Origin: Bacteroidota bacterium
Lineage (GTDB): Bacteria > Bacteroidota > Bacteroidia > Chitinophagales > JADIYW01
DNA: 64,000 nt
Direction of reading: 5' to 3'
NCBI GenBank assembly: GCA_963169645.1
Contig: CAUJCO010000008.1
Coordinates: 82,599-146,598 of the forward strand
In this document: positions 27,200 through 36,771 of the stretch, one piece after another
How positions within the stretch are numbered: the stretch's first letter is position 1
How the letters are laid out: the number at the start of each line of letters is the position of its first letter
The notes under the pieces: model-generated
What the model was told of the DNA's origin: nothing
What the model saw: the letters and a program-made list of their open reading frames with translations, nothing else
The model's database searches: none
Made by a program: the position numbers and the translations under genes

Positions 27200-27323
27200 T
27201 TACTTCATTACTTCATTACTTCATTACTTCATTACTTCATTATCTCATTACTTCATTATTTCATTACTTCATTACTTCATTATTTCATTACTTCATTATT
27301 TCATTACTTCATTATTTCATTAT
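27198..27323. repeat. 15 tandem copies of the octamer CATTACTT
   Basis: Units start at 27198 and every 8 bp to 27310, with a partial one at 27318. Nine or ten are CATTACTT and the others differ at one base (CATTATTT, CATTATCT). The array ends about 100 bp before the ATG of the large TonB receptor. An 8-bp unit changes promoter geometry with each gain or loss, so it is a candidate contingency locus. A 74-codon frame across it is an artefact of the repeat. Confidence 0.9.
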
Positions 27324-27422
27324 CACCATTATTGAGTATATTTTCACGAATACAAACAAATGTTAAGAAATAATATGCCTATTGTTAATTTTTATTATTA
27401 TTTTGGTTGAAAATAAACCTTT

Positions 27423-30400
27423 ATGAAGAACTTAAAATTATTGTCTACGCTATGTCTGCTCCTGTTATGCAGTGTAACGATGATAGCACAAACAAAACTC
27501 AAGGGAAAAGTAACCGATGGGAAAGAACCTATCATTGGAGCCAACATCACGGTGAAAGGTACTACAGAAGGCACGGTTACCGACCTAGATGGAGTTTTCG
27601 AATTTACCACTAATCAGCCTACACCTTTAACCTTGGTAATTTCTATGGTAGGTATGGCTACTACCGAATTAAAAATTGAAGGCAGTAAAGAAGATATCAA
27701 TGTTGCCTTATCGGAAGAAACAAGTTTGCTAAATGATGTGGTGGTGGCCGCATCTCGTGTAGAAGAAAAAATCTTAGAATCTCCGGTTACCATTGAGAAA
27801 ATGGATGCTAAAATGGTAAAAACAGCCGCAGCTGCTGATTATTATGACGATTTAGCTAAATTAAAAGGTGTACAAACCATCAATGGTTCTATGACATTAA
27901 CTTCTGTAAATACGCGTGGTTTCGGTGGTATTTCCAATACGCGTTTTGTACAGTTGATGGATGGAATGGATAATGCCGCTCCATTACTAAATTTTCCTAC
28001 CGGAAACGTAGTCGGTATTGGTGAGTTAGATATTAATAATGTTGAGTTAGTACCGGGTGCAGCATCTGCATTATATGGTCCAAACGCATTCAACGGTATC
28101 TTATTAATGAACTCTAAAAATCCTTTTGAACAACCCGGTTTCAGTATGCAAGTAAAAGGTGGATTTGCACAAGCCAATAATGGATATGGTGTAAAACCAT
28201 TAGGAAGTGCAGCAATGCGAATCGGCCATATATTTAAATCCAAAAAAACAGGACAAGATTTTGCAGCAATAAAAGCCAATTTTAGTATTTTCCAAGGTAC
28301 AGATTGGTATGCAAATGATTATACTACAGATAGAAACTTAGGTACTGCTGATAATGTAGGAAATCCAAATTTTGATGGATTAAATTTATATGGTGATGAA
28401 ACAAGAATCTTTGTTCCTTACGGTGCAGTAAGAGGATTGTTAGTAGGTAGCGCATCTCAAAGTTTACAAAATTCACCTATATTCCAAGCAGGTGTTACAG
28501 CAGCAGTAACGGCACAAGTAAACGCACAATTACCGGCTATTACAGCAGGTGTTACAGCAGCAGTGCGTCAAAATGCATATAACCAAGCTGTTTTAGGTGG
28601 TTCACCTGATCCGGATGCTGATGCAGATGCATTTGTAGCGTCTCCAGCAGGTCAGGCAATTATTGCGGCACAAGTGCAAGCACAAGTACAATCTTTAATT
28701 GCATCGAATGTAGCTACGCAGCTACCTATACAAGCAGCTGCTCGTGCAGCTTCAAAAGTGGACTCTATTAGTTCACTCTTAAATTTAGATATACGTAGAA
28801 CTGGTTTGTCTGAAGGAAGATTGTTAGATAATAATAAAGCACAATCCGTAAAAGGGGATTTTGGTGTTTACTTCCGACCATTCAAAGATAAATCGTATGA
28901 GTTCTCTTATAATTATAGAATTGGTCATGGTAATAGCGTATATCAAGGTAGCGAACGTTATGCTTTGAGAAATTTTATTCAACAATTCCACAAAGCAGAA
29001 ATTAAAGGAAAAGATTTCTTTGTACGTTCTTATATGTCACAAACAAAAGATGGTGATTCATACAATTTATCTGCATTAGGTGCTTATACTAATGAAGGAG
29101 TTTCGCCATCTTCCGCACAATGGGTGCCAACGTATTTAAAAACATATGCAGGTCCATTAATTCAAACAGCCTTAATGCAATCTGCGGCTGAAGTATTGGC
29201 AAATGCAAATGCTTTAACAAGTGTAGCACATGATTCAGCCCGTTCTTTAGCAGATAGACCATGGAATAGCATGTCTCCTGAACAACAACAAGCTTTGATT
29301 GAATCTGTACGTACCGGTTTATTCCAAAGAGGTGGTGCCGGCTTCATTGATAATTCAAGATTATTCCACACGGAAGCTATGATTGATTTATCTCGTTGGA
29401 CTGGAAAATGGATTGATATTCAAGTTGGTGGTAACCACAGAATGTATAGTTTGTCAACACAAGGTACGGTATTCAATGAAGATCCGGATGGAACAGGAAA
29501 ATACAAACGTATTAAAATAAATGAATATGGTGCTTTTGTTCAATTGCAACGCAAATTCTATAAAGATATGTTCAAAATCCAAGCTTCTGTTCGTATTGAT
29601 AAAAATGAAAACTTTAAAGTGATTGTTTCACCTCGTGCAGCGTTTGTAGCTACCTTAGGAAAAGATAGAAATCACAATATTCGTTTATCTTACCAAACAG
29701 GTTTCAGAAATCCGGATTCACAAGCACAATACATTTTCTTCTCAACAACAAATATCTTGTTAGGTGGTACCAAGAAAAATGCAGAACGTTATGGCATCTA
29801 TAATGGCGGTGCTTATACAATGGATTCATATAATGCCTTTGTAGCATCTGCATTGGCAGGTTCACCAGATCCTACTTTATTAGAAGAATCTAATTTTGAT
29901 TACGTAAAACCGGAACAATTACAAGTAGTAGAGTTAGGTTATAAAACAGTTTTATTCAAAAAATTAATGATTGATGTAAACGGATATTTCAATATCTATA
30001 AAGATTTCATTACTCAAATTACGGTTGTTAGCAAAGACAGTACTCGTCATAAAGGTGTATTGTTGCCGGGTGTTTCTCAAGTGATTCAAGGGTTGACAAA
30101 CTCAGCTACTACTTGGAGACCGTATGTAAACATACCAGGTAAAACATTCTCGTACGGTGCCGGTTTAGGTTTAGCTTATTCATTACCTAAAAATATGACG
30201 GTAAAAGCAAATTATAGCTATATGGATTATAAAGTAAAAGGTGGTAAACCTGCAATTGGAACTGAAAAAGATCTAGGATTTAATGCTTCTAATCATCAAG
30301 TATATTTAGGTATTTCCGGCGATCGAGTTTGGAAAGGATTAGGATTTGCTATTGATTACAGATGGCAGTCTGCTATTGATTGGAGTTCAGATTTTGCAGA

Positions 30401-30626
30401 TGGTACGGTGAAAGCACGCGGTGTTTTAGATGCAAATATTGGATACTTTGTTGAAAAAGCAATGACTACTTTCAAAATTGGTGCAACAAATATTGCTGGT
30501 CCTACTTATAGAACAAACGTAGGTGGTCCATTTATTGGAAGAACATTCTATGCTTCTATAACATTTGACCAGTCTAAATTGTGGAAAGAACACCACAATG
30601 AAGTTACAGCTGGCAAAGAATTTTAA
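27423..30626 (+). CDS. large TonB-dependent receptor with Ala-rich insert
   Basis: 1067 residues. Signal peptide 1-22 (ends MIA/QT), carboxypeptidase-regulatory domain (25-110: LKGKVTDGKEPIIGANITVKG), TonB plug (about 115-235: NTRGFGGISNTRFVQLMDGMD, GAASALYGPNAFNGI), and a barrel to the C-terminus, where ITF precedes the last strand. Unusual are two alanine/glutamine-rich helical-looking inserts, at about 357-445 and 580-640, placed where extracellular loops or early barrel strands should be. No SusD-like gene follows; a terminator does. The ligand is unknown. It lies behind an octamer repeat. Confidence 0.9.
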   Translation: MKNLKLLSTLCLLLLCSVTMIAQTKLKGKVTDGKEPIIGANITVKGTTEGTVTDLDGVFEFTTNQPTPLTLVISMVGMATTELKIEGSKEDINVALSEETSLLNDVVVAASRVEEKILESPVTIEKMDAKMVKTAAAADYYDDLAKLKGVQTINGSMTLTSVNTRGFGGISNTRFVQLMDGMDNAAPLLNFPTGNVVGIGELDINNVELVPGAASALYGPNAFNGILLMNSKNPFEQPGFSMQVKGGFAQANNGYGVKPLGSAAMRIGHIFKSKKTGQDFAAIKANFSIFQGTDWYANDYTTDRNLGTADNVGNPNFDGLNLYGDETRIFVPYGAVRGLLVGSASQSLQNSPIFQAGVTAAVTAQVNAQLPAITAGVTAAVRQNAYNQAVLGGSPDPDADADAFVASPAGQAIIAAQVQAQVQSLIASNVATQLPIQAAARAASKVDSISSLLNLDIRRTGLSEGRLLDNNKAQSVKGDFGVYFRPFKDKSYEFSYNYRIGHGNSVYQGSERYALRNFIQQFHKAEIKGKDFFVRSYMSQTKDGDSYNLSALGAYTNEGVSPSSAQWVPTYLKTYAGPLIQTALMQSAAEVLANANALTSVAHDSARSLADRPWNSMSPEQQQALIESVRTGLFQRGGAGFIDNSRLFHTEAMIDLSRWTGKWIDIQVGGNHRMYSLSTQGTVFNEDPDGTGKYKRIKINEYGAFVQLQRKFYKDMFKIQASVRIDKNENFKVIVSPRAAFVATLGKDRNHNIRLSYQTGFRNPDSQAQYIFFSTTNILLGGTKKNAERYGIYNGGAYTMDSYNAFVASALAGSPDPTLLEESNFDYVKPEQLQVVELGYKTVLFKKLMIDVNGYFNIYKDFITQITVVSKDSTRHKGVLLPGVSQVIQGLTNSATTWRPYVNIPGKTFSYGAGLGLAYSLPKNMTVKANYSYMDYKVKGGKPAIGTEKDLGFNASNHQVYLGISGDRVWKGLGFAIDYRWQSAIDWSSDFADGTVKARGVLDANIGYFVEKAMTTFKIGATNIAGPTYRTNVGGPFIGRTFYASITFDQSKLWKEHHNEVTAGKEF

Positions 30627-30645
30627 TTCATAAAATTTATTTTTT

Positions 30646-30675
30646 AAAACCCTCGATTTTTCGAGGGTTTTTTTA
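30646..30675 (+). terminator. rho-independent terminator after TonB receptor
   Basis: AAAACCCTCGA (30646-30656) pairs with TCGAGGGTTTT (30661-30671) around TTTT, followed by more T; 20 bases after the stop. Confidence 0.93.
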
Positions 30676-30735
30676 TGAATTTAATATAGCAGCCCAAATA
30701 TTTTTAATAATTTTAGTAAACTATAAAATCATACT

Positions 30736-31707
30736 ATGAAAAATATACGTAAAGTATTCCTGATAATTTTAGGATTATTTATTGTCTTCGTCCTTGTTGC
30801 ATTAACTTATATAAAAACCATGCTTCCAAATGTTGGTGATGCACCCAATATGAAAGTGGAAACGAGTGCAGCACAAATTGAACGAGGTAAATATTTAGCA
30901 AATCATGTTACCGTGTGTATAGATTGCCATTCCAATAGAGATTGGACGCTATATTCCGGTCCCATCATTTCCGGTACAGAAGGAAAAGGTGGAGAAATTT
31001 TTGATCAGAAATATGGTTTTCCCGGAAAATTTATTGCACCCAACATCACACCATTTAGCTTAAAAAATTGGACAGATGGTGAAATCTTTAGAGCCGTTAC
31101 TACAGGTGTTTCTAAAGATGGTCGTGCTTTGTTTTCCTTGATGCCTGCTCATAATTATGGTAAATTAGATGAAAATGATATTAAAGCAATTATTGCATAC
31201 TTACGATCATTGACTCCAATTGAACATAAAACAGAAACTTCAAAACCGGATTTTCCATTTAATTTTATTATTAATACCATTCCTAAACCTGCTCAGTTTT
31301 CTAAAATTCCGGATAAATTAAATAAGGTAGAATACGGCAAATATTTAGTTACAGCAGCCGGTTGCTATGATTGCCATACCAAACAAGAAAAAGGAAAATT
31401 TATTGGAGAACCTTTTGCCGGTGGAATGGAATTCAAATTAAGCGAGCATTTACTAGTTCGTTCTCCAAATATAACACCGGACAAAGAAACCGGTATTGGA
31501 TTTTGGGACCAAACAACATTTATTTCAAAGTTTAAAGCATATAACGATAGTACCATAAAACAAATGAAGGTTGCACCGGACGGATTGCAAACACCTATGC
31601 CATGGACGATGTATGCCGGAATGACGGATGAAGATTTGGCTGATATTTATGCCTATTTACAACAAGTAAAATCAGTTAAAAATCAGGTTGTCCGTTTTGA
31701 GAATTGA
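30736..31707 (+). CDS. membrane-anchored diheme cytochrome c
   Basis: 323 residues. An N-terminal membrane segment (about 8-26) anchors two cytochrome c domains in the periplasm. Heme-binding CxxCH motifs are at 61-65 (CIDCH) and 210-214 (CYDCH); distal methionines are likely in SLMPAHNYG (about 136) and LQTPMPWTMYAGM near the end. This layout is that of gluconate/alcohol dehydrogenase-type or general electron-transfer cytochromes. No dehydrogenase gene is adjacent. It follows the receptor terminator by about 60 bp and is a separate unit. Confidence 0.88.
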   Translation: MKNIRKVFLIILGLFIVFVLVALTYIKTMLPNVGDAPNMKVETSAAQIERGKYLANHVTVCIDCHSNRDWTLYSGPIISGTEGKGGEIFDQKYGFPGKFIAPNITPFSLKNWTDGEIFRAVTTGVSKDGRALFSLMPAHNYGKLDENDIKAIIAYLRSLTPIEHKTETSKPDFPFNFIINTIPKPAQFSKIPDKLNKVEYGKYLVTAAGCYDCHTKQEKGKFIGEPFAGGMEFKLSEHLLVRSPNITPDKETGIGFWDQTTFISKFKAYNDSTIKQMKVAPDGLQTPMPWTMYAGMTDEDLADIYAYLQQVKSVKNQVVRFEN

Positions 31708-31721
31708 TACTATAAAAATAC

Positions 31722-31747
31722 AAAAGTCCTGAATTAATCAGGACTTT
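31722..31747 (-). terminator. bidirectional terminator, tRNA-Gln / cytochrome c
   Basis: AAAGTCCTGA (31723-31732) and TCAGGACTTT (31738-31747) form a perfect 10-bp stem with loop ATTAA. On the minus strand a T-rich tract follows the tRNA; on the plus strand it lies 15 bases after the cytochrome stop. Confidence 0.85.
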
Positions 31748-31748
31748 G

Positions 31749-31819
31749 TTGACCGACAAGGATTCGAACCTCAACTAAAGGCACCAAAAACCTCTGTGCT
31801 ACCGTTACACCATCGGTCA
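31749..31819 (-). tRNA. tRNA-Gln (anticodon TTG)
   Basis: 71 nt. Acceptor TGACCGA pairs with TCGGTCA, discriminator A. Anticodon stem GAGGT/GCCTT (with G-T pairs) around TTTTGGT, anticodon TTG, complement at 31785-31787. The T-loop TTCGAAT is present. CCA is not encoded. The only glutamine-type tRNA in the window. Confidence 0.93.
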
Positions 31820-31926
31820 TTTTCGGAGTGCAAATTTATAGTTTCTTTTTACAATTTGAAAATTTTTTGGCAAAATTTTTATTAATAAAACTTTATTTGT
31901 GTTGCGCACCACCTATTATGCTAGAA

Positions 31927-33168
31927 TTATTTCTTTTTCTTCTTTTTTAGTTTTTGTTCCAATGCTTCTGCTTCTTTTAAAAGCGATTGTAAATCTTCTT
32001 TCAGTATTGTGTCATTTGCAAATTCAACGGTTTCTAAATAATCTTCTTTTTCAATGTCAATAACATGAATCGGTTTTGTTAAAAATGTTTCTATCGTTTT
32101 TAAAGTTGGTTTTTCTTCTGTACTACAAAATGAAATAGCTTGTCCTTTTTGGTCACCACGTCCGGTTCTGCCTACGCGGTGTACATAATTTTCTGCCACA
32201 TCCGGTAAATCATAATTCACTACAAAATCTACATTTGGAATGTCGATACCACGCGCATTGATGTCGGTGGCAATTAATACTTTTGTTTTCCCTTTTTTAA
32301 ATGCTTCTAAAACCTGCAAACGTTCTTTATGTTCTTTGTCGCTGTGCATGGTAAGTGTTTTGATTTCTGCACGACTCATGGCATTGGCAACTCGCTCTGC
32401 ACGTACTTTGGTCCGCACAAAAACTAATACTTTTTTATCAGCATGTTCTTTCAATATTCGTTCTAAAAAAAAGCGTTTGTCATCCATTTCTATAAATGCA
32501 ACGGCATGTTGCACATTTTTAGAAACCGGATCTTTAGGTGAAATTTGAATGCGAATGGCATTGTTCACTAATGAATATGCCAACTTCTTGATATGCTCAT
32601 TAATTGTTGCTGAGAAAAACAAAGTTTGTCTGTTTTTAGGCAAAAATCGTTGCATATCTCGGATGTCTTTGATGAAACCAAGGTCGAGCATGTGGTCGGC
32701 TTCATCGAGTACTAAAATTTCTATTTTGCTTAAATCTAAAGCACCTTGATGTTGCAAATCAAACATGCGGCCTGGTGTTGCAATTACGATATCGATTCCT
32801 TTATAAAGCGATTTTATTTGAGCATCTTGTTCCACACCACCAAAAATACAAAGTGTTTTTACGCGTGTTTTTTCAGCTATTTTTTCAAAAACTTCGTTTA
32901 CTTGCAGTGCCAATTCATGAGTAGGTACCATCACAATGCATTTGATAAAGTCGGTGCGTTTGGAACTTTTGTCGGAATGTATTTTATGAATAATCGGAAT
33001 TGCGAAAGCAGCAGTTTTTCCGGTACCTGTTTGTGCAATTGCCAATACGTCTTCGCCTCGTAAAATAGCCGGTATAGATTTGTATTGGATGTCTGTAGGT
33101 TTTTTAAAACCCAGTTGTTCCAAGTTGAATTTTATATCTTCATTGATGCGATAATCGGAAAACTTCAT
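31927..33168 (-). CDS. DEAD-box RNA helicase, RhlE-like
   Basis: 413 residues. Q motif (GFKKPTDIQ), motif I AQTGTGKT at 45-52, motif II VLDEADHM near 153, motif III SAT, motif V DINARGIDIPNV and motif VI HRVGRTGRG. The short C-terminus ends in a lysine run, as in RhlE-type enzymes that act on rRNA or cold-structured mRNA. ATP-dependent RNA unwinding in the cytoplasm. Single gene, beside tRNA-Gln and divergent from the restriction-modification island. Confidence 0.93.
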   Translation of the reverse strand: MKFSDYRINEDIKFNLEQLGFKKPTDIQYKSIPAILRGEDVLAIAQTGTGKTAAFAIPIIHKIHSDKSSKRTDFIKCIVMVPTHELALQVNEVFEKIAEKTRVKTLCIFGGVEQDAQIKSLYKGIDIVIATPGRMFDLQHQGALDLSKIEILVLDEADHMLDLGFIKDIRDMQRFLPKNRQTLFFSATINEHIKKLAYSLVNNAIRIQISPKDPVSKNVQHAVAFIEMDDKRFFLERILKEHADKKVLVFVRTKVRAERVANAMSRAEIKTLTMHSDKEHKERLQVLEAFKKGKTKVLIATDINARGIDIPNVDFVVNYDLPDVAENYVHRVGRTGRGDQKGQAISFCSTEEKPTLKTIETFLTKPIHVIDIEKEDYLETVEFANDTILKEDLQSLLKEAEALEQKLKKKKKK

Positions 33169-33314
33169 ACCACAAAGATAGATAAACCTACGGGTAATTA
33201 GAAATGTAGAAATTAATGTAGAATTTTTGATTATTCCAGTTTATTAATTATATAATATTATTTATATTTATAATAATCAATTTTAAAATCGCATTCTAAC
33301 CAAATTTTTTATTG

Positions 33315-33322
33315 TAAATTTG
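33315..33322 (+). promoter_or_regulatory. -7 element (TAAATTTG) before the restriction-modification operon
   Basis: TAAATTTG fits TAnnTTTG and lies 25 bp before the ATG at 33348, so a short leader is expected. No TTTG -33 box at the usual distance. The surrounding 180 bp are very AT-rich, so chance matches are possible. Confidence 0.4.
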
Positions 33323-33347
33323 AAACATCTAATTGATAATAGTCGAT

Positions 33348-34274
33348 ATGAATATTGATAAAAATGCAAAACCATTTTTAAAGTGGGCAGGTGGTAAAAC
33401 ACAGCTCCTTAACAACATTGAAATGGCTTTGCCAAAAGATATTTTAAAGGGAAAATTCACTTACATTGAGCCATTTGTTGGAAGCGGTGCAGTTCTATTT
33501 TGGATGTTGAATAATTTCCCAAACATGGATAAAGCTATAGTTAATGATGTTAATGAAGATCTCATCAATACCTACAAAACGATAGCTGAAAAACCTAAAG
33601 AACTGATTTCGATACTTCAAATCTTACAAAACGAGTTTCACGGACTTGAAGGACAAGACGATGCAAAAAAAGAATATTACTACTCTAAAAGAGAGCTTTA
33701 TAACAAAAGAAATAAAGAACAAAGCGTACAAGCTGCCTTATTTATTTTTCTCAATCGAACTTGTTTCAACGGACTTTACCGCGTAAACCGTAAGAACGAA
33801 TTTAATGTTCCAATGGGTAGTTACAAACGACCAACCATTTGCGATAAGGAAAATATTTTGGCAGTTAGTCAAGCGTTGCAAAATGTGGCAATACTTTGTG
33901 GTGATTATGAAGAAACACTGAGTTATGCAGATAATAACACCTTATTTTATTTCGACCCACCCTACAAACCATTGAGCGAAACATCAAGTTTCAATTCGTA
34001 TGCAAAAGACGAGTTTAATGATGAAGAACAAATAAGATTAAGAGATTTTTGCTACAAATTGGACACTTTGGGGCACTCTTGGATTTTAAGTAATTCAGAT
34101 GTAAAGGGAAAGAATGAAAACGACAATTTCTTTGATGATTTATATGCTGACTTTAACATACAAAGAATAAATGCGAGACGTAATATCAATGCCAATCCAG
34201 AAAAAAGGGGCGTATTGAAAGAGTTATTAATTACAAACCATGTATCAAGTCAAGAATATGTCAGAGCAATTTAA
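33348..34274 (+). CDS. dpnM: DNA adenine methylase, D12 class (DpnM-like, GATC)
   Basis: 308 residues from ATG 33348; an ATT/ATA-type start 15 bases upstream is not needed. Alpha-class N6-adenine methyltransferase: AdoMet motif I FLKWAGGK at 10-17, target-recognition region in the middle, and catalytic DPPY at 203-206. Protects GATC as the double-strand methylase of a DpnII/MboI system; specificity is inferred from the adjacent endonuclease. Its last 17 bases overlap the endonuclease gene, so expression is coupled. The flanking gene order (helicase, then sigma factor) suggests the island was inserted between housekeeping genes. Confidence 0.93.
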   Translation: MNIDKNAKPFLKWAGGKTQLLNNIEMALPKDILKGKFTYIEPFVGSGAVLFWMLNNFPNMDKAIVNDVNEDLINTYKTIAEKPKELISILQILQNEFHGLEGQDDAKKEYYYSKRELYNKRNKEQSVQAALFIFLNRTCFNGLYRVNRKNEFNVPMGSYKRPTICDKENILAVSQALQNVAILCGDYEETLSYADNNTLFYFDPPYKPLSETSSFNSYAKDEFNDEEQIRLRDFCYKLDTLGHSWILSNSDVKGKNENDNFFDDLYADFNIQRINARRNINANPEKRGVLKELLITNHVSSQEYVRAI

Positions 34275-35097
34275 AATCTTCTTATCGCAATTATCAGAAA
34301 CAAATGCTACTCTTGACTATTTCACCGACTTCAAGAAAATTAAAGGCAACGTAAACAAAATTGCAATAAAGCTAAATCAACTCAATTATTTAATTGGCAA
34401 AACAGACATAAAAGTAGCAGTAAACGAACTTTACGAAGAAAATCCAAAAGTGTTTGAAGTATTAGATATGCTTGTAGCAATTCGTAAAAACAAAAATGCT
34501 AAGACCTTTAATAACAAAGGTAAAATAGTTATGCTTGATTCTTATTTCACCTCACCTGAAAACATTTGCGAATACATAGAAGAAACAGGCTTAGGTGAAA
34601 TTTTTAGGAACAAAGACGTTAAAAATTTAGTGGATTATGTATTTGGGATTGAAGTTGGTTTAGACACTAACGCAAGAAAAAACAGAGGTGGCGAAAATAT
34701 GTCAAAAGCTGTTTCTCTTTTTTTTGACAAATCCAACGTTTTTTACAAAAAAGAAGTTAATAATACAGCATTTCCAGAAATACTGAGTTTAGGTGCTGAC
34801 GTGAAACGGTTTGATTTTGTTATTAAAACAAAAAGGAAAACGTATTTAATTGAAACTAATTTTTATAACGGTGGTGGTTCTAAATTAAATGAAACCGCAA
34901 GATCTTATTCCGATGTTGCACCAAAAATAAATAAATATCCAAACTATGAATTTGTTTGGATTACAGACGGTCAAGGTTGGCTTTCAGCAAAGAACAAATT
35001 AGAAGAAGCATACAGCATTATTCCAAGCATGTATAACCTCTCAACACTTAATCTGTTTATCAAAAAAATACTGAACGAGAAAGTTATCACATTCTAA
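34258..35097 (+). CDS. dpnB: type II restriction endonuclease, DpnII/MboI family
   Basis: 279 residues from ATG 34258 (MSEQFKIF), which overlaps the methylase end. Cleaves unmethylated GATC. The DpnII-family signature FGIEVGLDTNARKNRGG is followed by the catalytic PD-(D/E)xK-like core: D186 in KRFDFVIK and E199 in TYLIETNFYNGGGSKLNETARSY. The third position is Asn, not Lys, as I recall for this family. The end FVWITDGQGW is also typical. It lies between the two methylase genes rather than last, as in the pneumococcal dpnM-dpnA-dpnB order. Confidence 0.93.
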   Translation: MSEQFKIFLSQLSETNATLDYFTDFKKIKGNVNKIAIKLNQLNYLIGKTDIKVAVNELYEENPKVFEVLDMLVAIRKNKNAKTFNNKGKIVMLDSYFTSPENICEYIEETGLGEIFRNKDVKNLVDYVFGIEVGLDTNARKNRGGENMSKAVSLFFDKSNVFYKKEVNNTAFPEILSLGADVKRFDFVIKTKRKTYLIETNFYNGGGSKLNETARSYSDVAPKINKYPNYEFVWITDGQGWLSAKNKLEEAYSIIPSMYNLSTLNLFIKKILNEKVITF

Positions 35098-35106
35098 AAC
35101 TCACTT

Positions 35107-36771
35107 ATGGAAGTAGAAGCATTTAGCCAGAAAATATCTAATGTATTAAGTAAAGGCAAATTTATTATACCTGATTATCAAAGAGAATATGATTGGGATG
35201 AGAGTGAAATAAATGAACTTTTAGAGGATCTCGAAGATGTAAAACCAGATGAAAGTTACTTTATTGGACACATGGTTTTTGAAGGTAAGTTCACAGGAAA
35301 TGAGTTTAAAGTAATTGATGGACAACAGAGAATTACAACGCTTACAATAATGCTAAGTGTAATTAGAGATTTGTTTTACACAAAACAATTAAATAATTTA
35401 GGAGATGGGATAAATGATAAATACATTTTTGCAAAAGATGTAGATAATAACCCGTTCGTCATTCTTGAAAATAAAATGCCTTATCCTATTCTACAATCTT
35501 ATGTTCAAAGTGTTCCTGATAAAAAGGACTTGACAGCCCAACCTATTAAAAGCGGGGAGAAAAAAATCATAAAAGCATATGATCACTTTAACGCATTGTT
35601 TAAAAATAAATCAGAACAAGAGCTTAAAGATTTAAGAGATAGGATATTAAATTTAGAGGTCATATTTGTTGCTGCTAGCGATAAAGTTGATGCACATTCA
35701 ATTTTTATGACACTTAACGCAACAGGTAAAGATCTTACTCCAATTGATTTAATAAAGAATCAAATTTTTAGTTTATACCCAAAGCAACCACATATCGATG
35801 AACCAAATGATACTTGGAATAAAATCATTGACAACATAGACGAGAAAGGTGTTAAATTTTTTAATAACTATTGGTCTTCTCGATACAAAAAGATATCCGA
35901 CTCAAGATTATTTAAGGAATTTTATAAAAACATTATTAAAGCAAAGGTTCCTGTTAAAGATTTCTTGAAACAAATATTAAAGGACTCTGAAGTATATCGT
36001 AAAATTACAAATCCAAGCGAAGATGATTGGTCAGGACAAAACGAATATCAAATTTATCTTTCAATAAATGCAATAACAAATGTGTTTGGTATTGAAGTAT
36101 CAAATGCAATGTTAATTTCATTAATTAGAGAGTACGAAAACAGAGGTGTTTCACTAGCTTATTTAGTTAAGGCATTAAATACCATTGAGAAGTTTCACTT
36201 TACAAATAATGCAATTTGCTCAAACAGATCATCTGGCTTGGATCAATTCTACTCCAAATATTCTCGAGAACTTTTAAATGAAGTAGACAAAAATAGCAAG
36301 CATATTGTTATTGATTCCTTTATCAAAAGTTTAGAAGAAAAACTTCCCAAAAAAGAACAATTTGAAGTAAACTTTGATTCCAAACTATACTTTTCATCTA
36401 AATCTACAAAGCAAAGAAAATTAGTTTACTATGTTTTAAATAAAATTGAGTTCAAAAAGCAAAATGGTAATATGACGTTACATAATATGAGTATTGAACA
36501 TATTTATCCAGAAGCTCCAAAATCGAATGTGTGGAAGCCTTTGGATGAAAAGCATATTATTAACATTGGCAACTTAGTGTTGCTTGACGCAGGATTAAAT
36601 TCAAAAATTGGCAATATTGATTACCAAAAGAAGAAAGAAATAATTCTCAAAGAATCTAATTTAATTTCAACTAAAGAAGTGCTTAATAACAATATTGACT
36701 GGTCTGAAAAAGAGATAGCTGAAAGAAGGAAAGATTTAGTAGAATATTGTTTTGAAGATATTTGGAAATAA
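35107..36771 (+). CDS. GmrSD-like nuclease (DUF262 + DUF1524 HNH)
   Basis: 554 residues, nine bases after the endonuclease gene. N-terminal DUF262 ParB-like domain: IPDYQREYDW (21-30) and DGQQR (71-75), the nucleotide-hydrolysing loop. C-terminal DUF1524 His-Me finger nuclease: MSIEHIYPEAPKS near 461, with NIGNLVLLDAGLN and the IGN..Y.KKK tail. In the family, GmrSD and BrxU cut DNA carrying modified cytosines, and SspE nicks DNA linked to phosphorothioation. Its place inside a GATC restriction operon suggests it attacks phage DNA that evades DpnII by modification; that is inference. Confidence 0.88.
   Translation: MEVEAFSQKISNVLSKGKFIIPDYQREYDWDESEINELLEDLEDVKPDESYFIGHMVFEGKFTGNEFKVIDGQQRITTLTIMLSVIRDLFYTKQLNNLGDGINDKYIFAKDVDNNPFVILENKMPYPILQSYVQSVPDKKDLTAQPIKSGEKKIIKAYDHFNALFKNKSEQELKDLRDRILNLEVIFVAASDKVDAHSIFMTLNATGKDLTPIDLIKNQIFSLYPKQPHIDEPNDTWNKIIDNIDEKGVKFFNNYWSSRYKKISDSRLFKEFYKNIIKAKVPVKDFLKQILKDSEVYRKITNPSEDDWSGQNEYQIYLSINAITNVFGIEVSNAMLISLIREYENRGVSLAYLVKALNTIEKFHFTNNAICSNRSSGLDQFYSKYSRELLNEVDKNSKHIVIDSFIKSLEEKLPKKEQFEVNFDSKLYFSSKSTKQRKLVYYVLNKIEFKKQNGNMTLHNMSIEHIYPEAPKSNVWKPLDEKHIINIGNLVLLDAGLNSKIGNIDYQKKKEIILKESNLISTKEVLNNNIDWSEKEIAERRKDLVEYCFEDIWK

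Noticed and set aside
27149..27373. 74-codon frame on the octamer repeat
   Set aside because: It translates CATTACTT repeats; no start signal and no non-repeat content.
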